Source of the DNA: an uncultured Anaerolineae bacterium | Lineage (GTDB): Bacteria > Chloroflexota > Anaerolineae > J036 > Brachytrichaceae | Direction: 5' to 3' | NCBI GenBank assembly: GCA_938028725.1 | Contig: CALIMH010000004.1 | Span: forward strand, 1 to 64,000 | Length of the DNA: 64,000 nt | In this document: one piece after another, positions 1-9,109 of the stretch | Numbering within the stretch: the stretch's first letter is position 1 | Layout: each line of letters begins with the position of its first letter | Program-made: the position numbers and the translations under genes | The notes under the pieces: model-generated | The model's input: the letters and a program-made list of their open reading frames with translations, nothing else | Told to the model about the DNA's origin: nothing | The model's database searches: none

Positions 1-231
1 GCTCATGACCCAGGTTGGAAGGCCACTGTGAACGGACAACCGCAACCTGTGCTGCTGGCCAACTATGCCCTCAGCGCGCTGGCAATCCCGAGCGGAGAGA
101 GCATCGTAGAGCTTCGCTACGATCCGGATTCCTTTAAGATGGGCGTCGCATTGACCATTGTGGGGTTGGCGCTGGCCGCTGCGCTAGTTACAGCCGGGTT
201 GACATGCCGACGACGCCCTCGTTCAGCATGA
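1..231 (+). CDS. C-terminal end of a YfhO-like membrane protein (partial)
   Basis: The reading frame is open from base 1 and ends at 231, so only the last 76 residues are present. They begin with DPGWKATVNGQP, followed by LLANYALSALAIPSGE and LRYDP, which is the small C-terminal beta domain typical of YfhO-family multi-pass membrane proteins. A final transmembrane helix and a short basic tail follow. YfhO proteins are linked to glycosylation of lipid-anchored polymers, which fits the glycan island downstream. The stop codon overlaps the next start as ATGA (228-231), so the two genes were translationally coupled. The family call rests on the tail only. Confidence 0.7.
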   Translation, partial: AHDPGWKATVNGQPQPVLLANYALSALAIPSGESIVELRYDPDSFKMGVALTIVGLALAAALVTAGLTCRRRPRSA

Positions 232-663
232 ACGAACATCGCCCGGAGCTGAGCGTTGTTCTCGGATGGGAACAAGGCTGCCCTCTTCCGATCAACTGGC
301 TTGCCTCTCTTCAGGCAACTCTAAGCGACCTCGCCGTACACGCGCAAATCGTCATCGCTTCTGATCCTGGCGGAGTTGTGTCGCGTGCTGCGGCCCGGCG
401 GCCGGCTGGTGCTGGGCACGCCCGATTATGGGAACTGGCAGTGGCGAGTGACCGAGTGGCTATACGCGCGGTTGGCACCAGGGGGATATGCCGATGAGCA
501 CATCGCGCACTACACTCGGCAGGAGCTGCTGGACTACTTTGAATCGCGCGGCTTCACCCACGAAGCCACGCGCTATATTTTGCGCGGCGAATTGATAATG
601 GCTTTTCGCAAGAGAGATTTCGCAGGTGATGATCTGGTGCGCAACACGAGGCACAGCATCTGA
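228..663 (+). pseudogene. Chimeric remnant: glycosyltransferase 2 start joined out of frame to a methyltransferase end
   Basis: From the coupled ATG at 228 the frame reads like the start of a family 2 glycosyltransferase (MNEHRPELSVVLGW, then LQATLSDLAVHAQIVIAS). This homology stops near base 360. From about 361 a different frame encodes the C-terminal half of a SAM methyltransferase (LILAELCRVLRPGG, GTPDYGNWQ, then HYTRQELLDYFESRGF) and ends at 663. The methyltransferase has no SAM-binding motif I and the glycosyltransferase has no catalytic Asp motifs, so neither part can work. The simplest reading is a deletion fusing two neighbouring genes. An assembly join is the alternative. Confidence 0.7.
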
Positions 664-825
664 TGAAACCGTGCGCATGATAAGCGTCTCCTAGCCTTGC
701 TGTGTGCCTGGGAACGCTCAGATGCACGGTTGCGCTTGCGACTTGGCATGGGGCAATGGTGCGCCGACATCGCGCTGAGAACAAACGGCTCTGCAGATTG
801 CGTTATGCTTCTGAGTGACCGAGCG

Positions 826-2205
826 ATGAACGCTCCTGTCAAAACCAATCGCCTACTCGTGGCCGTCGGGCTTGATCTGGGATTAACGCTTGCGTCGTTG
901 TGGCTATCGGCGCAGGCGCGGCTGGCGTTGCCATTCGGCCAGGACTTGAATGAGCCAAATGTGGCGCTGAGCTGGCCGGTGTACGCCCTGGCGGCGTTGA
1001 TCTGGCTGGTCGTGCTGTCCCAGTTCAACCTGTATTCGCGACGGCGGGCGCGCTTCCGCGAAGAGTCACGCGCGCTGACGGTGGCCGTCTTGACGGCGCT
1101 GTTGATCCTGGCCGGCGCGTTATACATGAGCTTCCGGCAAGTTTCGCGCCTGCAATTCGTTTACTTCGGCGCGATCAACATCGCGCTGTTGAACGCAGCG
1201 CACGCAGCTCGCTTCGCGCACCGGCGCGCAGGCAAGTCGCGCGAGCAGTGGCGCGTGTTGATCGTCGGGGCAGCAGGGGCGGGGCGCGCGCTGGCCGAGC
1301 GCATCCTCGCCGGCGCGCCAGGCGAAGTGACGGTCATCGGCTTCCTGGACGATGGCCTGCCCATGCGCGCCGAGGTCTGCGCCGGCGCACTCGTGATCGG
1401 GCGTATTGACGACACCCCGCGCATCGCTGCTGAAACCGCCGCGTCAGAGGTGATCCTGGCCCTGCCGCGCCACGAGCAAACGCGCATGCTGGCGCTGGTG
1501 AACCAGATGGAAGCGCTGCCGATTCAAATCAGCCTAGTGCCGGACGTGCTCGACCTGGCCTGGTTTAAGACGCGCGTCGAGGACCTGAACGGCATTCCCC
1601 TGCTGCGGCTGCGCGAGTCGCCGCTGGATGGGCCGGCGCGCGCCATCAAGCGCCTGATGGACCTAGCCTTTGCCTCTCTCGCTCTCGTGCTGTGCGCGCC
1701 CGTGATGTTGTTGATCGCAATGTCGATCAAGCTGGATTCGCCTGGTCCTGCGCTGATCCGCCAGCAGCGCGTGGGCGAGAACGGCCGCCTGTTCGAAATG
1801 CTCAAGTTCCGCACGATGCGCGCGGCGGCCGAGAGAACGCCTCCTGCTGAGCCGCACAAGCGTCGCGACGACCCGCGCGTCACGCGCGTCGGGCGTTTTC
1901 TGCGCCGCTTCAGCTTAGACGAGCTGCCGCAGCTCGTCAACGTGATCAAGGGAGAGATGAGCCTTGTCGGACCGCGCCCGGAGCTGCCTTGGCTGGTTGA
2001 CCGCTATGAGACCTGGCAGCGCCGCCGCTTCGCCGTGCCGCCCGGCATGACCGGCTGGTGGCAGGTCAATGGCCGTAGCGACCGCCCGATGCACCTACAC
2101 GTCGAGGACGACCTGTATTACATCCGCAACTACTCGCTGTGGCTGGACATCCTGATCCTGCTGAAGACTGTGCCGGCGGTGCTCAGCGGGCGGGGGGCGT
2201 TTTAA
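826..2205 (+). CDS. Undecaprenyl-phosphate sugar transferase (exopolysaccharide polyprenyl glycosylphosphotransferase)
   Basis: Predicted to start polysaccharide assembly by moving a sugar-1-phosphate onto undecaprenyl phosphate in the membrane. About 459 residues from ATG 826: four hydrophobic helices in the first 140 residues, a CoA_binding_3-like Rossmann region (VLIVGAAGAGRALAERIL) and a C-terminal bacterial sugar transferase domain. The domain carries its hallmarks KFRTMR, DELPQL, GEMSLVGPRPE and PPGMTGWWQV. The frame is open upstream to 697, but that stretch (MLCAWERSD...) is not family-like, so 826 (MNAPVKTN) is preferred; 805 is possible. It is the one intact gene among the decayed ones in the first 3 kb. 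Sugar specificity cannot be read from the sequence. Confidence 0.9.
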   Translation: MNAPVKTNRLLVAVGLDLGLTLASLWLSAQARLALPFGQDLNEPNVALSWPVYALAALIWLVVLSQFNLYSRRRARFREESRALTVAVLTALLILAGALYMSFRQVSRLQFVYFGAINIALLNAAHAARFAHRRAGKSREQWRVLIVGAAGAGRALAERILAGAPGEVTVIGFLDDGLPMRAEVCAGALVIGRIDDTPRIAAETAASEVILALPRHEQTRMLALVNQMEALPIQISLVPDVLDLAWFKTRVEDLNGIPLLRLRESPLDGPARAIKRLMDLAFASLALVLCAPVMLLIAMSIKLDSPGPALIRQQRVGENGRLFEMLKFRTMRAAAERTPPAEPHKRRDDPRVTRVGRFLRRFSLDELPQLVNVIKGEMSLVGPRPELPWLVDRYETWQRRRFAVPPGMTGWWQVNGRSDRPMHLHVEDDLYYIRNYSLWLDILILLKTVPAVLSGRGAF

Positions 2206-2328
2206 GGGACCGCCTCGGCAGGCAGGAAAGCGCCATTCCTGCGCAGTCCCCGCCTGCGATCCATACCGGCCATGCGCTCCAGATGTCTGCGTTCGCAGGG
2301 CATGACGCGCCCAAAGTCTGAATGGGCG

Positions 2329-3008
2329 CTATGCGCGCGCGTAGTCAAGTGCTTGTTCCCAGCCGGAACGACTGCCGTTGAGCAATGAGGCGACGCGCTG
2401 CGTCTCTAGTAAAGAGGCCACATCGCCGCTGGCTACGACGCGCCCCGCAACCACCGGCACGGCGCGCAGGCCGGCTTTGCGCAACAGGCCGGCACGTTCC
2501 ACCGCCCGCACCACATCGTTCTCGTCAATGACGTTGGACACCTCGACGGCCAGCCAGACCTCTTCGCCGCCTTGTTGCCGAGGCAACTGCCCGCGCACCA
2601 GCAGATCGAGCGGCAGCAATCGCTCGATCTCCTCTCTGCTGAGGCGATCCTCCAGCTCGTCAAGCACAAGACCCACATCCATCACGCGCACTTTGCGCAG
2701 CCAGTAGCCGAAGAACGCGGGCGCCTTGCTACGATACTGCATCTCCAGCAATATGCCACGCATATCTGCTGAGCTGTTCTCCAGTCGCTCAACCCGTTGG
2801 TCAAGCCGAAGGACATGTGCAGTGAGCTGCTCCAGGCGCTCCTCAGTGCGCCGCTATGCCTCGGCAAGCCCACGCACGATGTCCGGCAGCGCCAATAGCT
2901 CGTCGGTCAGCATCAGGCGCCGCACCTCGCTAAGCCATTCCGGGCGTTCGATCAGCAGACGCGTGAGATCGCGCAGGTCATCAACTGTAAAAGGGTATTT
3001 GTGGACAT
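2329..3008 (-). pseudogene. Decayed coiled-coil PD-(D/E)XK-like protein (DUF3782-type), frameshift plus amber codon
   Basis: The start ATG at 3008-3006 overlaps the stop of the upstream glycosyltransferase as TAATG, so an intact coupled start remains. It gives MSTNTL; a one-base loss in the A/G run near 2989-2995 (plus strand) then moves the protein into the frame reading FTVDDLRDLTRLLIERPEW. That frame meets an amber codon at 2854-2856 where LAEA(Q)RRTEERLEQL is expected, consistent with CAG to TAG. After the stop the frame runs as a coiled coil (LRLDQRVERLENSS) into a nuclease-like domain with DELEDRLS, EVWLAVEVS and AVERAGLLRKAG, ending at 2329. An internal ATG at 2763 could still give a 144-residue product. 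Family assignment is by pattern only. Confidence 0.75.
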
Positions 3009-4144
3009 TATAGCGGCCGTCCGGATAGCTTCAACAGCGCCTCATATTGATCGGTCACACGCTCCCAGGAGTAATGGGTCTGGGCGTGGAGACGGGCGCG
3101 GCGACGATACTCGGCAATGGTATCGGGCTGCGCCAATAAGTTGGCCAGCGCTTGAGCCAGCGCTGCTCCGCCACTTGCGCCGGAGTAGGCAACGCCGGCA
3201 TCGCCGATAGTCTCCAGGTTCTCCGGCGTGTCGTTGACGACGACGCAGTTGCCGAAGGCCATCGCCTCGACCAGCGCCGGGTGAGTGCCACCCACCTCTG
3301 AGGTCTCCACGAAGATAGAAGCATTACCGGCCAGCTCCGCGTAGGCGTCGCCGAACTGATAGCCGGTGAAGACAATGGATGGCTCGCCCGCCGCGCGCGC
3401 CTTGAGCGCGGCAATATAGTCAGCCGCGTAGGGCGCATCGCCGGTGATGACGCATTTCATGTTGCGCGTTACGCTTTGCGAGTCGAGCAAATGAAGCCAC
3501 GCGTCAACCAGGTGATGAGCGCAGTTTTCAGGGACAAGACGGCCGACAAACAAAACATATTGGCCGGGGGTAAGTCCGAAGCGGCTCAGCGTGTCGCCCG
3601 GCGGCTTGGGGGTCACGTCGGCGCCGTAGGGAATAAACACCGTCTCTGCGCCGTATTCGCGCCGATAATACTCCTGCACGCGGCGCGAGTCGGTGACCAC
3701 AACGTGCGCCACGCGCGTGGCAAGCTGCTCCGACCAGCGGATATAGCGCCGGGCAAAGCGGCCCCACTTGCGGCGCTTCCAGTCCAAGCCGTCCACATTC
3801 AGGATCACGCGCGCGCGGCTGAACAGGCGCGGGATCAGGCAGAGCGGGGCGTTGCCGGCGATGAAGACGATCAGCGCGTCGTAGCCCTGCGTCAGCGCGT
3901 GGAGCATCGCGAGCGCGGTGTGGGTGAAGGTGTCGAGATGTTTCGTGGCGATGCCGCGCACGCGCACTAGGCGCATGCCTTTGTAGGTGGGTTGTGTGTA
4001 ACGCACATGGTGCGCGCGGTTATAGACGGTGACCTGATGGCCGCGCTGCGCCAGCCGCGTGCCGAGGTTCTCTGCGCAGGTCTCGAAGCCTGAATACGAT
4101 GCCGGCACCCCGCGCGTGCCGACCAGCGCAACGCTACGGCCCAT
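3008..4144 (-). CDS. Family 4 glycosyltransferase with DUF1972 N-terminus (rhamnosyltransferase-like)
   Basis: A 378-residue GT-B enzyme that should transfer a sugar from a nucleotide donor in the cytoplasm. It opens with VALVGTRGVPASYSGFET, the signature of the DUF1972 acceptor domain of WchF-type rhamnosyltransferases. The donor half has YVLFVGRLVPEN and the C-terminal EX7E-type motif ETSEVGGTHPALVEAMA. It sits between the broken family 39 enzyme upstream (11-base overlap) and the decayed nuclease-like gene downstream (TAATG overlap), so it belongs to one minus-strand glycan operon. It appears intact. Donor and acceptor are unknown. Confidence 0.88.
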   Translation of the reverse strand: MGRSVALVGTRGVPASYSGFETCAENLGTRLAQRGHQVTVYNRAHHVRYTQPTYKGMRLVRVRGIATKHLDTFTHTALAMLHALTQGYDALIVFIAGNAPLCLIPRLFSRARVILNVDGLDWKRRKWGRFARRYIRWSEQLATRVAHVVVTDSRRVQEYYRREYGAETVFIPYGADVTPKPPGDTLSRFGLTPGQYVLFVGRLVPENCAHHLVDAWLHLLDSQSVTRNMKCVITGDAPYAADYIAALKARAAGEPSIVFTGYQFGDAYAELAGNASIFVETSEVGGTHPALVEAMAFGNCVVVNDTPENLETIGDAGVAYSGASGGAALAQALANLLAQPDTIAEYRRRARLHAQTHYSWERVTDQYEALLKLSGRPL

Positions 4145-5527
4145 CCGATTTGATCAGCGCGCGCATCGGCGCGGCAGGCGAGCCCGGCGGCGGGACGACC
4201 TCGCGAAAGCCGGCATCGCGCAGCAGGGGCAGCAGATCGATCCCAGTGTAGGTGATGAAGATCAAAGAACCGCCAGGAGCGCGTTGCAAGTCTGCGGCTG
4301 TTGGCCGATCGCCCGGCAGTCTCTGCCAGGCAACCTCAACCCCAACCAGCCGTAAATAATACGCCGGGGCCGTGTGCATCCAATACGGCACGGCGAAAGC
4401 GGGAGCGCCGAGAGCAGCGCGCTGCGCAGCGATGGCTCGGGCCAACGGCTGCCACGATTCACGCTCACTGCGATGCAGGTCGGCATGGGTATAGATCAGG
4501 CTTAATGTAGTCAGCCCCGCGACCGCGACGGGATACAGTGCGCGTTGAACGTTCCTGCCCAACGCCGCCAGAGTCGCGCCGATCAGCGCAAAACGGACGG
4601 GCTGGAGGAAGAGAAACTGGCGCGGAGCGAAGAAATAGCCCACAGCTAAATTGGCAGTGCACACAGCAAGCGCCGCTAACCCCACCCCTAGTATCCTCGC
4701 CAGCAGCCACGGCTTGCGGCGAACATAGATCGCTGCGGCTGCCAGGCTCAACACACTCAGCGCAACCATCGCACTACAATCGGCGTCAGCTCAAGCCCGG
4801 CCACAACCGCGCGCTGCGCGTGCAGGGTGAACACATGCTCGCCGAAGGGATGCGCTTTGACCATTAGCCCGTTGAACAGCCACGGGATGAATAACGCGCC
4901 GGCTGCGGCATAAGCGCCGGCCTGCCAGAGCGCCAGCTTCAGATGGTCGCCCGGCCTGGCCAGCAGCAACGACATCATAAAAGTCGGCACGATGATAAAA
5001 ACAGAGTACACATGGCTATACAGCAGCGCGGTCATCGCGCCGCAAAGCGCAAGCGAGGCATACCGGTTCGGTCGAATCTCATTTTTAGCGGCGAGCGCCA
5101 CGAGGCAGAAGACAGCAGCCGCCCACATTAGGCCAAGCGCGTAAAAGCGCACCTCTTGGGCATAGCGAATCGCAAACGGAGAGACTGCCGCCAATAAGCC
5201 GGCCCACAGCGCGCTGCCCGGCGCGAGCGCGCGTGCCGCGCGCATCGTCAAAGCCGCTGCAAGCACGCTCCAGATCAATGGCTCAAAGCGCAGCGCCAGC
5301 TCGCTGCGCCCGCCCAGCCGAACTGCGATCGCCGTCCCCAGATAACTCAGCGGCGAGGCGGCATGATGCCTGCGCACGCCCTGCAGAATCTCGGACAGCG
5401 TCGCCCTTGAGGCAACGTTCACTTGCCCGATTTCGTCATACCACAAGTCGTAACGGTCAATGTCGCGCAGGCGCAACGCAAACGCGAGCAGAATGAGCGC
5501 GACGGCTACCCAGAAATGTCTCTTCAT
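4134..5527 (-). pseudogene. Frameshifted family 39 (ArnT/PMT-like) membrane glycosyltransferase
   Basis: The N-terminal part starts at ATG 5527, overlapping the stop of the gene before it as ATGA. It encodes MKRHFWVAVALIL, then LWYDEIGQV with the catalytic DE pair of polyprenyl-sugar-dependent glycosyltransferases, and several membrane helices, before stopping at 4757. The rest continues in another frame from about 4769 with two helices and FAPRQFLFLQPVRFALI, the late conserved motif of the family, to 4134. Together they give about 470 residues, close to the usual length, so one gene has been split by an indel near 4757-4790. It is either inactive or a sequencing error. The enzyme would have added a sugar outside the membrane. 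Confidence 0.78.
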
Positions 5528-6636
5528 CGGCTTCGAGCCTGAATAGCAGCATGATAGGCCTGGGCGGTCAGGCGCGCGGTCTCCTCCCATGAGAATTGTT
5601 TAGCGCGTGCAAAGCCGCGCGCGCGCAGCGTCGCGCGCAGCTCCGGCTCGCCGATGATGTGCCGGATGGCGGCGGCGATGGCGTCGGTGTCCTCTGGGTC
5701 AACCAGCAGCGCCGTGTCCCCGGCCACCTCCGGCAGCGCCGTTGTGTTGGACGTGATCACCGGCGCCCCGCACTGCATCGCCTCCAGCACTGGCAACCCA
5801 AAGCCTTCATAGAGGGAAGGGAACACCAGCGCAGCGCACCCGCTGTAGAGACAGGCCAGTTCATCGTCGGGAATGTAGCCGGTGGTGATAATCTGTCGAG
5901 ACTCAAAAGCAGCTCGGTGAACGGTCTGCAGGCGCTTCAAGGTCTTTGTGTGGCCGCCTGCGATCACGAGCTGGCAATCGGGGCTGTTTTGCGCCACTGT
6001 GAGAAAAGCTTCGACAACGCGCACGATGTTCTTTCTGGGCTGGGGCGCGCCAACAAAGAGAAAGTATTCCTTCTGAATCCCGAAGTGAGATTTGACGCGA
6101 GCGATCGCGTCCGGCCGACGTGGGTAGAACTGAGCGCCGGCGGCATAAGGCGTCACGAAAACCCGCTCGTGCAGCCAGGGGTAAATGCCAAGGATGCAAC
6201 GTTTGCTGAAACTGGATGGCGTTACAACACAAGCTGCCCTCGCCGCTGTCAGGTATCCAAGCAGGTTCTGTATCAGAAAGTTGCGCGGGGTGGTAAACCG
6301 GGGGTGCGAGCGGTAACTGACATCGTGAATCGTCACAACGTAGGGCGTTGTGCTCCAAAAAGGCGCGTGGTAAGTGACATGGAGCAGCGCAGCCCGAATT
6401 TGCGAGATGGCTCTGGGCATTGAGAATAAGAAGCGTCGCAGGTCGTTGGCGCATTGCGCATCCTCCACCGTGAACTCGGGATTCAGGATTTCTGGATGGC
6501 ATGTGCTCATGAGGGCAAATGGCTGAAAGCCGGCAGCAGCGAACACGGACGCCTGTTCGAGCAGGCTTGCAATGTAGGTCTCGTTGCCGGTCTCGCGGCA
6601 GCCCAGCATGTGGGCGTCAATCAGCGCGCGCATCAT
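5524..6636 (-). CDS. Family 4 glycosyltransferase (mannosyltransferase-like)
   Basis: A 370-residue GT-B glycosyltransferase. Visible motifs are the glycine-rich start ALIDAHMLGCRETGNETYI, the donor-side YFLFVGAPQPRKNIVRVVEAF, and the EX7E motif region PSLYEGFGLPVLEAMQCG followed by VITSNTTALPEVAGDTALLVDP, all standard for family 4 enzymes acting on NDP-sugars. The gene is intact and starts at ATG 6636, just after a wrecked methyltransferase. Its stop overlaps the start of the broken family 39 gene (ATGA). It probably extends the same surface glycan; specificity is unknown. Confidence 0.9.
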   Translation of the reverse strand: MMRALIDAHMLGCRETGNETYIASLLEQASVFAAAGFQPFALMSTCHPEILNPEFTVEDAQCANDLRRFLFSMPRAISQIRAALLHVTYHAPFWSTTPYVVTIHDVSYRSHPRFTTPRNFLIQNLLGYLTAARAACVVTPSSFSKRCILGIYPWLHERVFVTPYAAGAQFYPRRPDAIARVKSHFGIQKEYFLFVGAPQPRKNIVRVVEAFLTVAQNSPDCQLVIAGGHTKTLKRLQTVHRAAFESRQIITTGYIPDDELACLYSGCAALVFPSLYEGFGLPVLEAMQCGAPVITSNTTALPEVAGDTALLVDPEDTDAIAAAIRHIIGEPELRATLRARGFARAKQFSWEETARLTAQAYHAAIQARSR

Positions 6637-6654
6637 TTGGAAGCCTGAGCGCAG

Positions 6655-7316
6655 TTAGCCAAGTTTGAAGCGGATCTGCGGTGTCAGCCGCGATAATTGT
6701 AAGTCCAAGCGCGCAAACTTCGCCGACGCCAGCGCCACACAACAGGCAAGCGCGAGAGACGCGCCCGCGCGGCGACATAGAGCCGGCGCAACCAATATGC
6801 GCGGCGGTAAGAGAATTGAATGCACATCAACCCGCCGGGCGAAGCACACGGCAGAACTCATCTACGTAACCCAGCGCCAGCTTGCGGCTGGGCACGTGTT
6901 GCAGAGTGAGATATGAAAACACAACGTCATGGCTGGCGTCCGCCAACGGCTGGAGATCGACGCCATTGCCCTGCATCCACGTTAATGTTCTGCAACTCCG
7001 AAAGGTATGCGCGGCCGCGCAGCAGCATCTCTCCACTGATGTCGAAGGCGGTGACGGCTTTGAATCGCCTGGCGAGCGCCGCGCTTAAACGCCCAATCCT
7101 GCAGCCAAAGTCCAGGGCGTGCTGGCCAGAAGGATCAAGGTGAAATTCCGCAAGGCGGGGCAGCAGATAGCGCGCCACATCTTCCTCGCCAGAACGCCAG
7201 AAGGCTTCCCACGTCAGGTCGTCATGCTCGGAGCAAATAAAGTGCGCTGCGTCCAGCGCTGCGCGCCGGTTCTAGTCCAAGCGCATACGCTCGACCCAAC
7301 CGTGCTGATTCTGCAT
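6655..7316 (-). pseudogene. Multiply broken class I SAM methyltransferase
   Basis: Starting at ATG 7316 the frame reads MQNQHGWVERMRLD, then an amber codon at 7272-7274 replaces the Trp expected before NRRA. The same frame continues with HFICSEHDDLTWEAFW and the SAM-binding segment ALDFGCRIGRLSAAL. Near 6966-6980 the frame shifts to GNGVDLQPLADASHDVVFSY (motif II) and FCRVLRP. A second shift at about 6826-6840 restores PGGLMCIQFSYRRAYWLRRL, which closes at 6684; another frame runs on to 6655. Three independent lesions make this a clear pseudogene. Its place, 22 bases after the next methyltransferase, suggests former co-transcription. Confidence 0.82.
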
Positions 7317-7338
7317 ACCGAATACCAACGTCAGCGGA

Positions 7339-8190
7339 TCAGTCTGAGACACGAGAAACTAAGATCACATCCTGGAAAGACAGTCCGGCGCCGCCAGCGC
7401 GCCATGCCCCGCGGAAGAGGCACCCTAGCTGCAGGCCAGCGCTCGTCAGGGCATCTTGCATCCAGGACTCAGCATAAGCTACCGCCGATTCCACCCGATG
7501 TGCGTATGCATGACGGAAGTGCGCATCCCCGTAAGCAAAGCGAATAGCGGTCTTCCCCAGATCATCCTCTGGCGTAAAAAGAAAGGCGGTGAGAAGCGCC
7601 TTCCCCCCTGGCTTGAGCGTGCCGCCGATTGCTTGCAGATACGACTGTGTGTCTTCTGGTCTAAGATGGGTGAACAGGGACTTCGCTACAACAACATCAG
7701 CCGGCGCGTAACGGCTCAGCACGGCTCGATAGTCAAAGCCGGGTTGTCCGTCGGGCCTGAACGTGGCGTTGTAGGCGTCGAGCAGCACAAACTGAAAGCC
7801 TGGGCGCTCCAGGTGGCGCTGACACCAGCGGATACTCGGCGCATGCACATCCAGCCCCACATAGCTCCCGCCCAACTCTGGCCGAATGTAGTCGCGCAAG
7901 TGCAGCGCCAATGCGCCACACCCACAGCCCAGGTCAAGCAGACGGTGCTCCGGCTTCAGATGAGCGAGCAGCTTGAGCAAGCAGACAAACTCAGCGGCGG
8001 CACTCTCGAAACTGGCCAGCGGCCCAACATAGCGCCGCAGCCAGATTGGCGGGCGATCCCCAAGCCCGTTCATCTTTCGCCATAGCGCATCGAATGGGGT
8101 TAGCAGCCGGTAGACCCAGGCGCGGCCGGCTACCAGTCCATCGGCAATTGGGCGCGGCAGGGCAACGAGAAGAGAGTTGGCAGTTTTCAT
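7339..8190 (-). CDS. Class I SAM-dependent methyltransferase
   Basis: A 283-residue methyltransferase with motif I LLDLGCGCGALALHL, an acidic ribose-binding residue in YVGLDVHA, DVVVAKSLFTHL as motif II, and LKPGGKALLTAFLF as motif III. It likely methylates a sugar or small acceptor used by the surrounding glycan genes, since it sits directly after the sulfotransferase gene with a 6-base gap. It is the first intact gene after the decayed stretch when read from the left. The substrate cannot be inferred. Confidence 0.88.
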   Translation of the reverse strand: MKTANSLLVALPRPIADGLVAGRAWVYRLLTPFDALWRKMNGLGDRPPIWLRRYVGPLASFESAAAEFVCLLKLLAHLKPEHRLLDLGCGCGALALHLRDYIRPELGGSYVGLDVHAPSIRWCQRHLERPGFQFVLLDAYNATFRPDGQPGFDYRAVLSRYAPADVVVAKSLFTHLRPEDTQSYLQAIGGTLKPGGKALLTAFLFTPEDDLGKTAIRFAYGDAHFRHAYAHRVESAVAYAESWMQDALTSAGLQLGCLFRGAWRAGGAGLSFQDVILVSRVSD

Positions 8191-8196
8191 CTCATG

Positions 8197-9108
8197 TCAT
8201 GCATACCTGTAGCGCTGCATCAGCGGCCAGCACAGCAACGTCACCTGGCGGCGCAGGCCGGGCGATAACCCCGTCTGCCAGGCGTCGTCCAGGCGCAACG
8301 GCACATCCCCGCGCGCCAGGCGGTATACGTTGCCCTCCAGGCTGTGGCCCGGCTGCAGGCGCGCCACATCGCCTTCGATGAAGTCGGCTTCCGCGCTCAG
8401 GCCGGCCGGCGCCAGCGCGCTGCGCAGCGCGCGCACGGGTTCGGCGATCAGGTCTTCGTAGCGCACCAGCGCCCCGCCGTCCCGCCTGCGCCAGGCCTCG
8501 GCCAGCGCGTTCTGGACGTTCCACTCCAGCGCCGCGCGCAGGGCGTGTTTCGGACGCAGCGCGACGGCCATGGGCGCGCCAGCGCGAGAGGCGCGGCGCT
8601 GCCATGAGAAGACCACCGCGCGCGGATCGCGCACCAGGTGCAGCGGGATGACGCGCGCCTCGGGCAGCGCGCGTGCCAGCAGGCGCGCATAGGCCGTCAT
8701 GCGCGAACTGTCCACGATCACCCGGCAGCCGCTGACTTCAGCAATCGCGCCGTACAAGCGCCCCAACAGCGCCACAAAGCGATCCAGGTCGGGCGCTCGG
8801 CCGGGCGGCGGCAGCGCGCGCAGCGCGTGGCGGGTGCGCGTGAAGCGCAGGCGCAGCGCGTCGGCCCACGCCAGGTCCGGCGCGCCGGATTCGCCCCAGG
8901 CGCGCGCGAAGACGGCCTGCCAAAACGGACAATCGCCGACGGCCGCGCCGCAGGCGCAGATACGCTGCGCCAGCCCCGGCCGCCACATCTGGCGCAGCTC
9001 GCCGACGTAGCACACGCCGTCGAACTGGTCGAGCAGACGGCCCAGCAGCGTGCCGCCGCACCGCCCAGGGCCGGTGATGTAGAGGATGGTGGACGGTTGG
9101 GCCGCCAT
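8197..9108 (-). CDS. PAPS-dependent sulfotransferase
   Basis: A 303-residue sulfotransferase starting at ATG 9108 (MAAQPSTILYITG); the frame is open further upstream but would run into the FkbM gene, which ends at 9110. The 5'-phosphosulfate loop is GPGRCGGTLLGRLLDQF, and the 3'-phosphate-binding region is VIVDSSRMTAYARLL with LVRDPRAVVFSWQRR. LVRYEDLIAEP follows, as in sulfotransferase family 1/3 proteins. It would move sulfate from PAPS onto a carbohydrate or lipid acceptor in the cytoplasm. With a second sulfotransferase at 20901 it suggests a sulfated glycan or glycolipid. Confidence 0.87.
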   Translation of the reverse strand: MAAQPSTILYITGPGRCGGTLLGRLLDQFDGVCYVGELRQMWRPGLAQRICACGAAVGDCPFWQAVFARAWGESGAPDLAWADALRLRFTRTRHALRALPPPGRAPDLDRFVALLGRLYGAIAEVSGCRVIVDSSRMTAYARLLARALPEARVIPLHLVRDPRAVVFSWQRRASRAGAPMAVALRPKHALRAALEWNVQNALAEAWRRRDGGALVRYEDLIAEPVRALRSALAPAGLSAEADFIEGDVARLQPGHSLEGNVYRLARGDVPLRLDDAWQTGLSPGLRRQVTLLCWPLMQRYRYA

Positions 9109-9109
9109 A

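Noticed and set aside
2854-7274. Amber codons in two genes as sign of TAG recoding
   Set aside because: Several intact genes here end in TAG (for example rodA and the phosphodiesterase gene), and the affected genes also carry frameshifts, so decay explains them better.
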